A stretch of 64,000 nt of DNA from NCBI GenBank assembly GCA_934343805.1, contig CAKRIN010000011.1, positions 22,936-86,935 of the forward strand, written 5' to 3'. Shown here piece after piece: positions 8,815 to 17,858 of this stretch. This stretch comes from an uncultured Lachnospira sp. (GTDB lineage Bacteria; Bacillota; Clostridia; Lachnospirales; Lachnospiraceae). The translations under genes and the position numbers were made by a program. Within the stretch, counting starts at the first letter, position 1. Every line of letters begins with the position of its first letter. The notes below the pieces were generated by a model. That model had not been told where the DNA came from. It searched no databases and worked only from the letters and a program-made list of their open reading frames with translations.

Positions 8815-9483
8815 ATGGCTCTTATATATATTGTTGAGGATGATGAAAGCATAAGGGAGATAGAGACAATTGCACTTAAGAATAGTGGTCATATGGTAGG
8901 TGCATTTGGCAGTTCCAAAGAGTTTTTCAAAAAACTGGATGAGATTCTGCCAGATCTTGTATTGCTTGATATTATGCTTCCTGATGAGAGCGGATATGAC
9001 ATTATTAAGAAGCTGAGGTCACATGCGGCAACTAAAAGATTACCGGTTATTATGGTAACAGCGAAGTCAACTGAACTGGATATGATTAAAGGCCTGGATG
9101 ATGGCGCTGATGATTATATAAAGAAGCCTTTTTCAGTAATGGAGCTTATTACAAGAGTTAAGGCGTTGTTGAGAAGAACAGAAGCCGATGAGGCAAAGAC
9201 ACTTGAGGTTGGGGAAATTGAGCTTAATCATGAAAGACATACAGTTACAGTGTCAGGTAAACCGGTAGAACTTACATTTAAGGAATATGAGCTGTTGAGA
9301 TATCTTATGGCTAATAAGAATATAGTGCTTTCTAGGGAGTCAATTGTTCTTAAGGTATGGGGAACCGAATTTGAGGGTGAGTCAAGAACTGTTGATATGC
9401 ATATCAAAACATTGAGACAGAAGCTTATGGATTCGGGAAGCAGAATCCGTACTGTAAGAAATGTTGGTTATGTTATTGAATAA
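8815..9483 (+). CDS. OmpR/PhoB-family response regulator (PhoP-like)
   Basis: 222 residues. The receiver domain carries the acidic pair EDDE at the start, phospho-acceptor Asp52 (LLDIMLPDESG), Thr in MVTAKS and Lys in IKKPFS. The C-terminal winged-helix domain (about 125-222) has the family pattern LTFKEYELLRYLM and SRTVDMHIKTLRQKL, ending in RTVRNVGYVIE. The gene lies between a phosphate cotransporter and a kinase gene 18 nt away, the standard order for a cognate pair. The most economical role is phosphate-responsive transcription control (PhoP/PhoB). That role is inferred from context, since the family also includes regulators of unrelated stimuli. Confidence 0.9.
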   Translation: MALIYIVEDDESIREIETIALKNSGHMVGAFGSSKEFFKKLDEILPDLVLLDIMLPDESGYDIIKKLRSHAATKRLPVIMVTAKSTELDMIKGLDDGADDYIKKPFSVMELITRVKALLRRTEADEAKTLEVGEIELNHERHTVTVSGKPVELTFKEYELLRYLMANKNIVLSRESIVLKVWGTEFEGESRTVDMHIKTLRQKLMDSGSRIRTVRNVGYVIE

Positions 9484-9501
9484 TTCAGATTGGAATGTGT
9501 T

Positions 9502-10818
9502 ATGAAACAGAAGATTAATTTAAGACTTATAGTTACAGCAGTTGTTGCTGTACTTGCAACAGCTGTCGGCATTACGCTCATATATTATGGCTTGTTTAAG
9601 AAACAGGTACAGAGTGGATTGCGCACTAATGCAGAAGTACTTATGGATACGGACGTATTTGACACGGAATCAGGCAGGGTTGATGTAGCATTGTCGATAC
9701 AGAATTTAAGAGTGACATGGATAGATTCGGATGGAACTGTACTTTTTGATAACGACAATGATGTGGCGGATATGCCAAATCATCTTGACAGACCAGAGGT
9801 ACAGGCAGCGATTGAAAATGGATACGGACAGTGCGTGAGACGTTCAGACACAATGAATATGAATACGTTTTATTATGCCCTGAGGCAGAAGGATGGAACT
9901 ATAATAAGGGTGGCATGTGATGCCAGCAGTATTCTTAGTGTATTTGGCAATGTGTTTCCGGCAGTTGTAGGAATCCTTATTGCTATAATAGCAGCATGTG
10001 TTGTTATATCACATTTTCTTACTAAAACACTGATTGAACCAATTGAAAGAATGGCAAGAAATATAGAGGATGTCCAGGATAAGCCTGTGTATAAGGAGAT
10101 TGCTCCATTTGCTGAGAAGATAAGGGTGCAGCATGAGAATATACTTGCTGCCGCAAGGAGCAGACAGGACTTTACGGCAAATGTATCGCATGAGTTAAAG
10201 ACACCGCTTACTGCTATTTCAGGATATGCTGAGCTTATAGAAAATGAAATGGTAAACCATGATCAGGAAATTCATTTTGCACATGAAATCAAGAAAAATT
10301 CAGAGAGACTATTATCGTTAATTAATGATATCATAAGGCTGTCGGAATTAGATCATAAGGAGATGCCAAGACAGTATGAGAATTTTGACCTGTATGAACT
10401 GGTAAAGGAATGTTCGGAGTCGCTGCTGGTAAGCGCCCAGAAACAGGGGGTTATTTTTTCATACCGGGGTTCATCGTGTATGATACGTGGAAATAAAGAT
10501 ATGATAAGAGAACTTATTGATAATCTCGTACAGAATGCGATAAGATATAATAAAGCAGGCGGGCATGTAGAGATGTTTGCAGGAATAGTGGATGGAAAGC
10601 CACAGCTTAAGGTAAGTGATGATGGAATAGGAATTCCAAAGGATCAGCAGGACAGAGTTTTTGAAAGATTTTACAGAGTTGATAAGAGTCGTTCTAAAGA
10701 AACAGGAGGAACAGGTCTTGGGCTGGCAATTGTAAAGCATATTGTCGAATTGCATGATGCCAGAATATATTTAGATAGTGAACCCGGAAAAGGTACAGAT
10801 ATCTGGGTTGAATTTTGA
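9502..10818 (+). CDS. PhoR-like membrane sensor histidine kinase
   Basis: 438 residues from the ATG at 9502, preceded by a weak TTGGAA; an in-frame TTG at 9490 is possible but has no ribosome site. It has an N-terminal TM (about 6-27), an extracytoplasmic loop about 28-150, a second TM about 155-178, a short linker, then the dimerisation helix with His230 (VSHELKTPLTAISGYAE). The ATPase boxes are NLVQNAIRYN, DDGIGIP, FERFYRVD and GGTGLGLAIVKHI. This layout matches PhoR of Gram-positive bacteria. It is the cognate partner of the response regulator just upstream, and the operon is closed by a terminator right after the stop. Confidence 0.9.
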   Translation: MKQKINLRLIVTAVVAVLATAVGITLIYYGLFKKQVQSGLRTNAEVLMDTDVFDTESGRVDVALSIQNLRVTWIDSDGTVLFDNDNDVADMPNHLDRPEVQAAIENGYGQCVRRSDTMNMNTFYYALRQKDGTIIRVACDASSILSVFGNVFPAVVGILIAIIAACVVISHFLTKTLIEPIERMARNIEDVQDKPVYKEIAPFAEKIRVQHENILAAARSRQDFTANVSHELKTPLTAISGYAELIENEMVNHDQEIHFAHEIKKNSERLLSLINDIIRLSELDHKEMPRQYENFDLYELVKECSESLLVSAQKQGVIFSYRGSSCMIRGNKDMIRELIDNLVQNAIRYNKAGGHVEMFAGIVDGKPQLKVSDDGIGIPKDQQDRVFERFYRVDKSRSKETGGTGLGLAIVKHIVELHDARIYLDSEPGKGTDIWVEF

Positions 10819-10823
10819 CAGAC

Positions 10824-10871
10824 AGGATGACATTATGGCAAAAAGCCAGTGTCATCCTTATTTTTTCTTTT
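10824..10871 (+). terminator. Terminator of the phosphate transporter/two-component operon
   Basis: AGGATGACA (10824-10832) pairs with TGTCATCCT (10850-10858). An inner GGC/GCC pair lies in the loop, and a T-rich run (TATTTTTTCTTTT) follows. Confidence 0.88.
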
Positions 10872-10975
10872 ACAAGTTGGCAGATTTGTTATATTATTAA
10901 AGAAAAATACATTAATCAATCAATGAAGGATATAATTATTGTAATATCTGAATATAATGTATTTACGAGGATTAT

Positions 10976-11962
10976 ATGAAAAGGAAGAAAGCTAGATTAA
11001 AACCGGTTCCTGTTGTAATAACGGGTATTATAGTGATTGGGATTGTGTGCCTTATTATTGCACTGACACACAATGATGGCAGTAAACCAAAAGATGATAC
11101 GAAAGCAGATGTAAGTATTAACAGAACAAACCTGAAACAGGATATGTCTCAGGAGGAACCATCAAAAGAAGAGACGATTGTTGACATTTTGTTTGAAAAT
11201 ACGGCGATACCTGTAGGTACAAGCCTTAAGGTGACAGCTTTAGTAACACCGGAGGACACAGATAAAGCACTTGTGTGGACAAGCAGTGATGAGAATATAT
11301 TTACTGTTGATAAGGAAGGTATTATAGTTATAAAAGGAGTGGGTACAGCTACACTTACAGCAACTGTCGGGAGTGTTTCTGATGCGGTTGTTATAGAAGG
11401 TATTCAGAGTGTTTCTTCAGGTTCAGGAAATGGATTTACTGTCTATACCGGGCAGGCAGGAGCAAAAAGCAATAACAGCACTGTGGCTGCTTCGGGGACT
11501 GATAATAATTCAGATGGAACACAGAGTAATACGAATGATGGAGCAGGTCAGCCACAGGTCAGCACAGATGGAACTACAGATGGAACCACAGATGGTGATT
11601 CAGGACATAATAATGGATCTGCAGGGGGCGGGAAGACGTCAGCAGATTTAGGAACGGCACTTATGAATAATGGATTTGAACAGACTGTGTCTAATGTGTA
11701 TGTCTGTCAGGAAAATGGAATTTATAATGGCGAAATAATAACACAGAGCAATGTCACAATTATTTATATAAAACAGAGAAGTGCAACATTTGACAGCAGG
11801 ATAAGAAGCGTTATTGATTCAATTCTTCCAGGCAATTCATCACAGGTATGGAGCAATTATTTATCAGCTTCTACAGACAGAACATTTACAATTGATGGCA
11901 GGGTTGTAAGAATTGTCGTTGCAACAGGAGGAGGACACTCTCAAATAGTAATATACAATTAA
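10976..11962 (+). CDS. Membrane-anchored protein with BIG2 Ig-like domain and Ser/Thr/Asn-rich linker
   Basis: 328 residues, not assigned to a known function. A basic N-terminus (MKRKKARLK) and one TM (about 14-32) anchor it with the rest outside. Residues about 80-145 form a bacterial Ig-like (BIG2) module (AIPVGTSLKVTALVTPED, LVWTSSDENIFTVDKEG, GVGTATLTA). A low-complexity linker follows, including short DGT repeats at about residues 196-210. The C-terminal block of about 110 residues has no recognised domain. It is the first gene of a run leading to cdaA, 63 nt upstream of a small membrane protein. An envelope role is plausible from topology and context only. Confidence 0.75.
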   Translation: MKRKKARLKPVPVVITGIIVIGIVCLIIALTHNDGSKPKDDTKADVSINRTNLKQDMSQEEPSKEETIVDILFENTAIPVGTSLKVTALVTPEDTDKALVWTSSDENIFTVDKEGIIVIKGVGTATLTATVGSVSDAVVIEGIQSVSSGSGNGFTVYTGQAGAKSNNSTVAASGTDNNSDGTQSNTNDGAGQPQVSTDGTTDGTTDGDSGHNNGSAGGGKTSADLGTALMNNGFEQTVSNVYVCQENGIYNGEIITQSNVTIIYIKQRSATFDSRIRSVIDSILPGNSSQVWSNYLSASTDRTFTIDGRVVRIVVATGGGHSQIVIYN

Positions 11963-12025
11963 GATAAAATATGTTATATTTAACCATATGCAGTTGAATA
12001 ACTGAGAATTGACGAGGTGAATGAA

Positions 12026-12424
12026 TTGCTTAATGAGAATAAGATCAAAATGATGACTAAGATGGCAATATACGAGAAGAATGAAGGAAAAAGCATGTTA
12101 AAGACCGCTAAGTACTTTAAGGGAGATTACATAGCTTTTGGAATATTAAAGACTGTTATTGCCACAACATTTGCTGGGATTATACTTCTGGCAATGTATT
12201 TTTTGTGTAATGCAGAAGGCATGATTAAAGAAATTAACAATCTTGATTATGTGGGGATGGCGCGAAAGATAGGACTGTATTATGTCCTTATGCTTATTGT
12301 TTTTAGTATTATAGCTGGATTTGTGTATTATTTCAGATATGAAAGAACGAGAAAAGGACTTAAGCGTTATTTCTCAAGACTTAATAAGCTTGAAAGATTT
12401 TACACAGGACAGAAGAAGAAATAA
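12026..12424 (+). CDS. Unknown two-TM membrane protein
   Basis: 132 residues from a TTG at 12026, preferred because GAGGTGA lies 5 nt before it; the in-frame GTG at 12017 has no ribosome site. A charged N-terminus (about 35 residues) is followed by two membrane segments, about 45-67 (TVIATTFAGIILLAMYFLC) and about 89-111 (YVLMLIVFSIIAGFVYYF), and a basic tail ending in QKKK. I recognise no family. It sits between the BIG2-domain gene and a second unknown membrane protein whose ATG is 16 nt after its stop, ahead of cdaA. Its position suggests a role with the envelope or c-di-AMP machinery, which is inference only. Confidence 0.7.
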   Translation: MLNENKIKMMTKMAIYEKNEGKSMLKTAKYFKGDYIAFGILKTVIATTFAGIILLAMYFLCNAEGMIKEINNLDYVGMARKIGLYYVLMLIVFSIIAGFVYYFRYERTRKGLKRYFSRLNKLERFYTGQKKK

Positions 12425-12440
12425 TTAATTGGAGGCAGCA

Positions 12441-13484
12441 ATGGCATTTTTATTAGATTTCAAGGAAAATTTCAAAAAGTTTTATAACAGATACAATACA
12501 TATATTGTACCAGCAGCAAAGTTTGTTGTTGCATTAATATCATTTATAATGATTAACGCAAGCATTGGCTATATGGACAAGCTGAAGAATCCGGTATTCG
12601 CGATTCTTTTATCAGTTGTGTGTGCATTTTTGCCAAGTGGTTTTACACTAGTGATTTTATCAGTGTTTATGTTGTTACATTTGTATGCAATATCAGCAGA
12701 ATTTGCATTACTGGCACTTTGTGTTGTGCTTCTTATGTATCTTCTTTACTTTAGATTTACACCAAAGTCGGCATATATTCTGATTATTACAGCAATGTTA
12801 TGCTGGATAAAGATACCATTTGTTATACCGGTTGTAATTGGACTTTGCTCATCAGCTCTTGCAGTTATACCAGTAAGTTTTGGCGTTATTATTTATTATA
12901 TTATAAGAACTGCAAGCGATTATGAGGCAGCTATATCTAACCAGTCGCTTACTGAAAGCATGCAGCAGATAAGTTATCTTGTAGAGAGTCTTCTTAAAAA
13001 CAGACAGATGCTTGTAATGATAATTGCAGCAGTTATTACAATTATTGTTGTTTATATAATCAGAAGACAGAAGATAGATCATTCATGGAAAATTGCTATA
13101 GTTGCAGGAAGTATAGTTGAATTCCTTGTATTAATTGTAGGACAGATAGCATTTAAGTCTGATTTCAGCATTATTCTTATGATTATAGGTGTATTGCTTG
13201 GTGCATTAGTATCATATATATGTAACATTATTTTCTTCCCTCTTGATTATAAGCGTACAGAATATGTACAGTATGAGGATGATGAATATTATTATTATGT
13301 TAAGGCAGTGCCAAAGCTTAATGTTACATCAGAGGATGTGCGTGTTAAGCATATCAATGCTAAGAAGACTAAAAAGACATCAGATATCAGGGAAGTGAGA
13401 AGACATGAATCAGAGCATGGTTCTCAGGCTGCATCAATTGAAGAAGAGGATGATATCCTTTATTATGATAATGATGATAAATAA
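12441..13484 (+). CDS. Unknown polytopic membrane protein with charged C-terminal tail
   Basis: 347 residues from the ATG at 12441, which has GGAGG 5 nt upstream; an in-frame TTG at 12429 is inside that ribosome site. Roughly eight to ten hydrophobic segments cover residues 20-275. A cytoplasmic-looking tail of about 75 residues is rich in Asp, Glu, Tyr and Lys (for example YEDDEYYYYVKAVPK and EEEDDILYYDNDDK). No family is recognised. It lies 47 nt upstream of cdaA in the same direction and is probably co-transcribed. The acidic tail could be an interaction surface for a cytoplasmic partner such as the cyclase; this is speculation from position. Confidence 0.72.
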   Translation: MAFLLDFKENFKKFYNRYNTYIVPAAKFVVALISFIMINASIGYMDKLKNPVFAILLSVVCAFLPSGFTLVILSVFMLLHLYAISAEFALLALCVVLLMYLLYFRFTPKSAYILIITAMLCWIKIPFVIPVVIGLCSSALAVIPVSFGVIIYYIIRTASDYEAAISNQSLTESMQQISYLVESLLKNRQMLVMIIAAVITIIVVYIIRRQKIDHSWKIAIVAGSIVEFLVLIVGQIAFKSDFSIILMIIGVLLGALVSYICNIIFFPLDYKRTEYVQYEDDEYYYYVKAVPKLNVTSEDVRVKHINAKKTKKTSDIREVRRHESEHGSQAASIEEEDDILYYDNDDK

Positions 13485-13531
13485 TTAGAACAGATGGCTA
13501 TACAGAATGATTGTTTGGAGGCGTAAATGTA

Positions 13532-14401
13532 ATGAATAATTTCATACAGGATTATCTTGTAAAATTATATATTCCGCGTATTACGTGGACGGATGTTATA
13601 GAGATAGTTATTATCGCTGTTGTTCTGTATAATGTTATGGTATGGATTAAAAATACCAAGGCGTGGGCACTGTTAAAGGGAATAATTGTTGTTATTATAT
13701 TTGCAATGATTGCATATATTCTTAATCTTAAAACTATCCTGTGGATTGCAGGTAAGACAATAAGTGTAGGAATTATAGCTCTTGTTATTATTTTCCAGCC
13801 AGAGCTAAGAAGGGCACTGGAACAGCTTGGAAGAAAGAAAATCATATTCGGATTATTTAATTTCGGAGATAACAGGGATAAAGGTGAACGATTTAGCAGT
13901 AAGACTGCTGAAGAGATTGTAAAGGCATGTTATGATATGGGCGCAGCATATACAGGTGCACTTATCGTTATAGAGCAGGATATGGTGCTTGAGGAATATG
14001 CTAAGACAGGCATTGCGGTTGATGGAATGGTAACGAGTCAGTTACTGATTAATATATTTGAACATAACACACCTCTTCATGATGGTGCTGTTATTATAAG
14101 AGGCGACAGAGTTGTGGCAGCTACATGTTATCTGCCATTATCTGACAATGGTAATCTGAATAAGGCTTTGGGAACAAGACACAGAGCAGGAGTAGGTATC
14201 AGCGAAGTTACAGACAGCATGACTATTATTGTTTCAGAAGAGACAGGCAAGGTATCAGTTGCTGTAGGTGGAGAACTCATTCATGATATTGATGCAGATT
14301 CTCTTAGAAATAAGCTTGAATATCTGCGTAGAAGAACCATAGATGTGAAGTCATTCAAGATATGGAGGGGCAGATTAAAGCATGAAGGAAAAGATATTTA
14401 A
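13532..14401 (+). CDS. cdaA: Diadenylate cyclase CdaA
   Basis: 289 residues from the ATG at 13532 (GGAGG upstream; an in-frame TTG at 13511 is less likely). Three N-terminal membrane helices (to about residue 85) precede a DAC (DisA_N) domain. The catalytic DGA motif is at 184-186 and RHR at 216-218 (HDGAVII; GTRHRAGVGISE). CdaA condenses two ATP molecules into cyclic di-AMP at the inner face of the membrane, controlling potassium and osmolyte transport and wall homeostasis. It overlaps cdaR by 20 nt, the standard arrangement for the regulator pair. In most Firmicutes the third gene is glmM; here ptsH and a phosphoglucomutase follow instead. Confidence 0.96.
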   Translation: MNNFIQDYLVKLYIPRITWTDVIEIVIIAVVLYNVMVWIKNTKAWALLKGIIVVIIFAMIAYILNLKTILWIAGKTISVGIIALVIIFQPELRRALEQLGRKKIIFGLFNFGDNRDKGERFSSKTAEEIVKACYDMGAAYTGALIVIEQDMVLEEYAKTGIAVDGMVTSQLLINIFEHNTPLHDGAVIIRGDRVVAATCYLPLSDNGNLNKALGTRHRAGVGISEVTDSMTIIVSEETGKVSVAVGGELIHDIDADSLRNKLEYLRRRTIDVKSFKIWRGRLKHEGKDI

Positions 14402-15698
14402 AAATCTTAGTCTGAAGATACTTTCTGCCGTATTTGCGGTTGTTTTATGGACAGTAATTGTCAATGTATATGATCCTACAACAAGCTACACATTTAGTAA
14501 TGTTTCAGTGCAATTAATTAATACTGACAGTCTTACTGATAAGAATTATAGCTATGAGGTTGTGGAAGGCGGAAAGATTTCTGTATATGTAAGCGGACCA
14601 AAGAGTATAGTTACTAATATTAAAGCAAGTGATATTGTTGCAACTGCAGATTTAAGCAAAATCAGTGCATTTGCTGATTATGTTGATATACATGTTTCTG
14701 TGGTAAAAGATGGACAGGTGTTAAATAATGTTGAGGCGACACCTAAGACATCCGCAGTAAAGCTTAGCATAGAGAACAGAGAAACAAAGACGCTGGATGT
14801 AACATCTGAGATAACAGGAACACCAGCTAATGGGTATGCTGTTGTTAAGGAAGTACTTAACCCTGTTTCTATTAAACTTACAGGGCCATCATCGATTATA
14901 GATTCTGTAAGTAAGATAGGTGTTCAATATGATGTTACCGGGGCAACAGCTGATATAGCAGGTACGGCAGATATACATTTGTATAATGATGATGGAGAAG
15001 AGATTACGGATCCATCAGTAGAGCTTACGCAGAGTAATGTTGGATATACAATACAGATTGCAAGGATCAAGACAGTAAATATAGAGGCAGAAAGTTCTGG
15101 TACCCCCAAGGAAGGCTATGCTGTTGCAGGGATAGAATTAAATCAGAATCATGTTAATATATATGGTCCGGAGGATAAGCTGAATGCGATAGATACAATT
15201 GTAATTCCATCAGAGAATATTAATGTTGATGATCTGAATTCGGATAAGACATTTAAGTTTTTATTAGATAATTATATAGACAAGAATCTCGCAATACTTG
15301 GTAATTCAAGGGTTGAGGTTACTGTAAAGATTAAGTCTGTGGCGACAAGAAGCCTGACACTTAATACATCTGATATCAGAATAACAGGACTTGAATCTGG
15401 AATGAGTTATAGCTTTGAAAAGCCAACATTTGATATAGAAGTTGGAGGAGTACAGGAAGCATTGGACTCTCTGGATGTTTCACAGATAAGTATGACAGCA
15501 GATATGTCAACGTACGCAACAGAAGGGGCTAAGGATATAACAGTTTCAGTAAAGCTTCCGGATGGCATAACACTAGGAAATCCGGCCAGTGTGCGCATAG
15601 TACTTAAGAATAATAACAACGAAACAACAGCAGAAAAGAGCGAGTCTACAAGTGAATCAACGACAGCATCTGCGTCTACTAATACAACAGTGAGGTGA
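14382..15698 (+). CDS. cdaR: CdaA regulator CdaR (YbbR-domain protein)
   Basis: 438 residues: an N-terminal signal anchor (about 8-27, LSLKILSAVFAVVLWTVIVNVY) and an extracellular part made of about four YbbR repeats of roughly 80 residues. Recurrent repeat signatures are VYVSGPKS, IKLTGPSS and VNIYGPEDKL. The C-terminal tail is Ser/Thr/Glu rich. CdaR binds CdaA at the membrane and tunes c-di-AMP synthesis. Its start lies inside the cdaA coding end, so the two are translationally coupled. The gene ends 5 nt before the ptsH start codon. Confidence 0.93.
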   Translation: MKEKIFKNLSLKILSAVFAVVLWTVIVNVYDPTTSYTFSNVSVQLINTDSLTDKNYSYEVVEGGKISVYVSGPKSIVTNIKASDIVATADLSKISAFADYVDIHVSVVKDGQVLNNVEATPKTSAVKLSIENRETKTLDVTSEITGTPANGYAVVKEVLNPVSIKLTGPSSIIDSVSKIGVQYDVTGATADIAGTADIHLYNDDGEEITDPSVELTQSNVGYTIQIARIKTVNIEAESSGTPKEGYAVAGIELNQNHVNIYGPEDKLNAIDTIVIPSENINVDDLNSDKTFKFLLDNYIDKNLAILGNSRVEVTVKIKSVATRSLTLNTSDIRITGLESGMSYSFEKPTFDIEVGGVQEALDSLDVSQISMTADMSTYATEGAKDITVSVKLPDGITLGNPASVRIVLKNNNNETTAEKSESTSESTTASASTNTTVR

Positions 15699-15703
15699 TT
15701 CAA

Positions 15704-15967
15704 ATGGTAAGTGAGAAAATTATGGTTGGAAGTGAGTTGGGAATTCATCTTAGACCGGCAGGCGCAATGTGTGATACAGCTGTAAAGTATAAGTCACATA
15801 TTACTTTTACATATAAAGAAAAAGAAGCCAATGCAAAAAGTGTTATATCAATATTGGCTGCCGGAGTAGGGTGCGGAGATGAGATAACTCTTATTGCTGA
15901 CGGACCAGACGAGGAAGAAGCATTGAAAGCAGTTTCTGAAAGCTTCAGAGAAGCTTTGCAGGACTAA
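15704..15967 (+). CDS. ptsH: Phosphocarrier protein HPr
   Basis: 87 residues from the ATG at 15704 (AGGTGA upstream, overlapping the cdaR stop). With this start the two regulatory residues fall at their canonical positions: His15 in GIHLRPAG, phosphorylated by enzyme I, and Ser46 in NAKSVISI, the target of HPr kinase. HPr relays phosphate from PEP to PTS sugar permeases and, as HPr-Ser-P, acts with CcpA in catabolite repression. It is unusual to find it in the cdaA operon and without ptsI next to it. A paralogue elsewhere with a more specialised role (Crh-like) is possible, but the intact His15 argues for a working carrier. Confidence 0.9.
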   Translation: MVSEKIMVGSELGIHLRPAGAMCDTAVKYKSHITFTYKEKEANAKSVISILAAGVGCGDEITLIADGPDEEEALKAVSESFREALQD

Positions 15968-15992
15968 TATAAAAGAAAAGAGGTAAGGAAAT

Positions 15993-17720
15993 ATGGGGTA
16001 TATGGAAACTTACAAAGCGTGGTGTGATAATGCATATTTTGATGAAGACACACGCAACGAACTCAAGTCAATTGCAGGAGATGAAAAGGAAATCGAAGAC
16101 AGATTCTATAAGGATCTTGAGTTTGGAACAGGAGGACTCAGAGGAGTTATTGGCAATGGTACTAACAGAATGAATGTATACATTGTAAGAAAAGCAACTC
16201 AGGGTTTAGCTAATTTCATTATCAAAGAGGGAACACAGGATAAGGGCGTTGCAATTTCACATGATAACAGAAGAATGTCAAGAGAATTTGCCAAAGAAGC
16301 TGCTCTTTGTCTTGCAGCTAATGGTATCAAGGTATACATATTCCCTTCTTTAAGACCAACTCCGGAGCTTTCATTTGCAGTAAGACAGCTTCACTGTACA
16401 GCCGGTATTATGGTGACAGCAAGCCACAATCCACCTGAATATAATGGATATAAGGTATACTGGGATGACGGATGCCAGATAACAGCTCCTAAGGATACAC
16501 AGATTATCAACGAAGTTAAAGCTGTTACTGATTTTAATGATGTTAAGACAATTGATGAGGAAGAGGCAAGAGTAAGAGGTCTGTATAATATTATCGGATA
16601 TGATATGGATGATGCATTTATTGCAGCATTAAAGAAGCAGAGCCTTAATGGAGATATTATTAAGCAGGTTGCTGATGATATTAAGATTGTATACTCTCCA
16701 TTCAATGGAACAGGTAATGTTCCAGTAAGAAGAATATTAAGAGAGTTAGGATTTAAGAATGTATATGTTGTTCCTGAACAGGAGAAGCCGGATCCAGATT
16801 TTACAACTCTTGAATACCCTAATCCAGAAGATCCTAAGGCATTTACATATGCATTAAAACTTGCAAAGGAAGTTGATGCGGATATTATTCTTGCAACTGA
16901 TCCTGATGCAGACAGACTTGGAGTGTACTCTAAGGATACTAAGTCTGGTGAATACAAGTCATTTACAGGTAATATGTCTGGTATGCTTATTGCAGAATAT
17001 CTTCTTTCACAGAGAAAGGAAAAGGGACTTCTTCATAAGAATGGCGCATTTGTAAAGACTATTGTATCTACTAACTTAGCAGATCTTATCGCTAAGGAAT
17101 ATAACTTAAAACTTATTGAAGTTCTTACAGGATTTAAGTATATTGGAGAGCAGATTAAGTTCTTTGAGCAGAATAACTCATATGAATACGAGTTCGGATT
17201 TGAAGAAAGCTACGGCTGCTTAGTTGGAACACATGCAAGAGATAAGGATGCTATTGTAGCTGTTATGGCATTATGTGAGGCAGCAGCTTATTATAAGTCT
17301 AAGGGCATTACTTTATGGGATCAGATGATTAATATATTTGATAAGTACGGCTACTTCAAAGAAGGACAGAAGGCTGTTACTATGAAGGGTGCAGAAGGTG
17401 CTGTCCAGATTGCTAAGATGATGGATGATTTAAGAAGCAACCCTCCTAAGAAGTTTGGTTCATGGGATGTTGTAGAGTTCAGGGATTACAAGAAAGGTGA
17501 ATGTACAGTTATTGCTACAGGCGAAAAGAAACCAACAGGACTTCCAGAATCTAATGTTCTTTACTTTGAACTTAATGATCATGCTTGGTGCTGTGCAAGA
17601 CCATCAGGAACAGAACCTAAGATTAAATTCTATATGGGTGTTAAAGGAACAGGTCTTTGTGATGCCGATAAGAAGCTTGAAGAACTCACTAAAGCAGTAT
17701 CAGAGGTTGTAGGCCTTTAA
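15993..17720 (+). CDS. pgcA: Phosphoglucomutase/phosphomannomutase, long PgcA type
   Basis: 575 residues, the length of alpha-phosphoglucomutases of the PgcA group rather than GlmM (about 450). The phospho-serine loop is at Ser144 (TASHNPPEYNGYK), the metal site DPDADR follows, the sugar-binding loop is GFEESYG, and the phosphate-binding loop is RPSGTEPK near the C-terminus. It interconverts glucose 1- and 6-phosphate, feeding UDP-glucose, glycogen and wall-polymer synthesis in the cytoplasm. Its start is 25 nt after ptsH (ribosome site AGAGGTAAGG) and it is the probable last gene of the cdaA operon. Confidence 0.93.
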   Translation: MGYMETYKAWCDNAYFDEDTRNELKSIAGDEKEIEDRFYKDLEFGTGGLRGVIGNGTNRMNVYIVRKATQGLANFIIKEGTQDKGVAISHDNRRMSREFAKEAALCLAANGIKVYIFPSLRPTPELSFAVRQLHCTAGIMVTASHNPPEYNGYKVYWDDGCQITAPKDTQIINEVKAVTDFNDVKTIDEEEARVRGLYNIIGYDMDDAFIAALKKQSLNGDIIKQVADDIKIVYSPFNGTGNVPVRRILRELGFKNVYVVPEQEKPDPDFTTLEYPNPEDPKAFTYALKLAKEVDADIILATDPDADRLGVYSKDTKSGEYKSFTGNMSGMLIAEYLLSQRKEKGLLHKNGAFVKTIVSTNLADLIAKEYNLKLIEVLTGFKYIGEQIKFFEQNNSYEYEFGFEESYGCLVGTHARDKDAIVAVMALCEAAAYYKSKGITLWDQMINIFDKYGYFKEGQKAVTMKGAEGAVQIAKMMDDLRSNPPKKFGSWDVVEFRDYKKGECTVIATGEKKPTGLPESNVLYFELNDHAWCCARPSGTEPKIKFYMGVKGTGLCDADKKLEELTKAVSEVVGL

Positions 17721-17754
17721 TCAGTTCAGAATTAATTAACAACAAAAACACAAT

Positions 17755-17818
17755 ATGAACACATTTCGTTGTTATATTACAAGTATTGACAGTGAGATGT
17801 GTTCATTTATTTTTATAT
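17755..17818 (+). terminator. Probable terminator after pgcA (long loop)
   Basis: ATGAACACAT (17755-17764) is perfectly complementary to ATGTGTTCAT (17797-17806), followed by TTATTTTTATAT. The loop is 32 nt, longer than usual. Confidence 0.55.
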
Positions 17819-17858
17819 GTCTCGTTGTCATAATTAATGGAAAAGGAGTGTGTTATAT

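Noticed and set aside
17786..17791. TTGACA as a -35 for htrA
   Set aside because: No acceptable -10 lies 16-18 bp downstream, and the hexamer is in the loop of the pgcA terminator.
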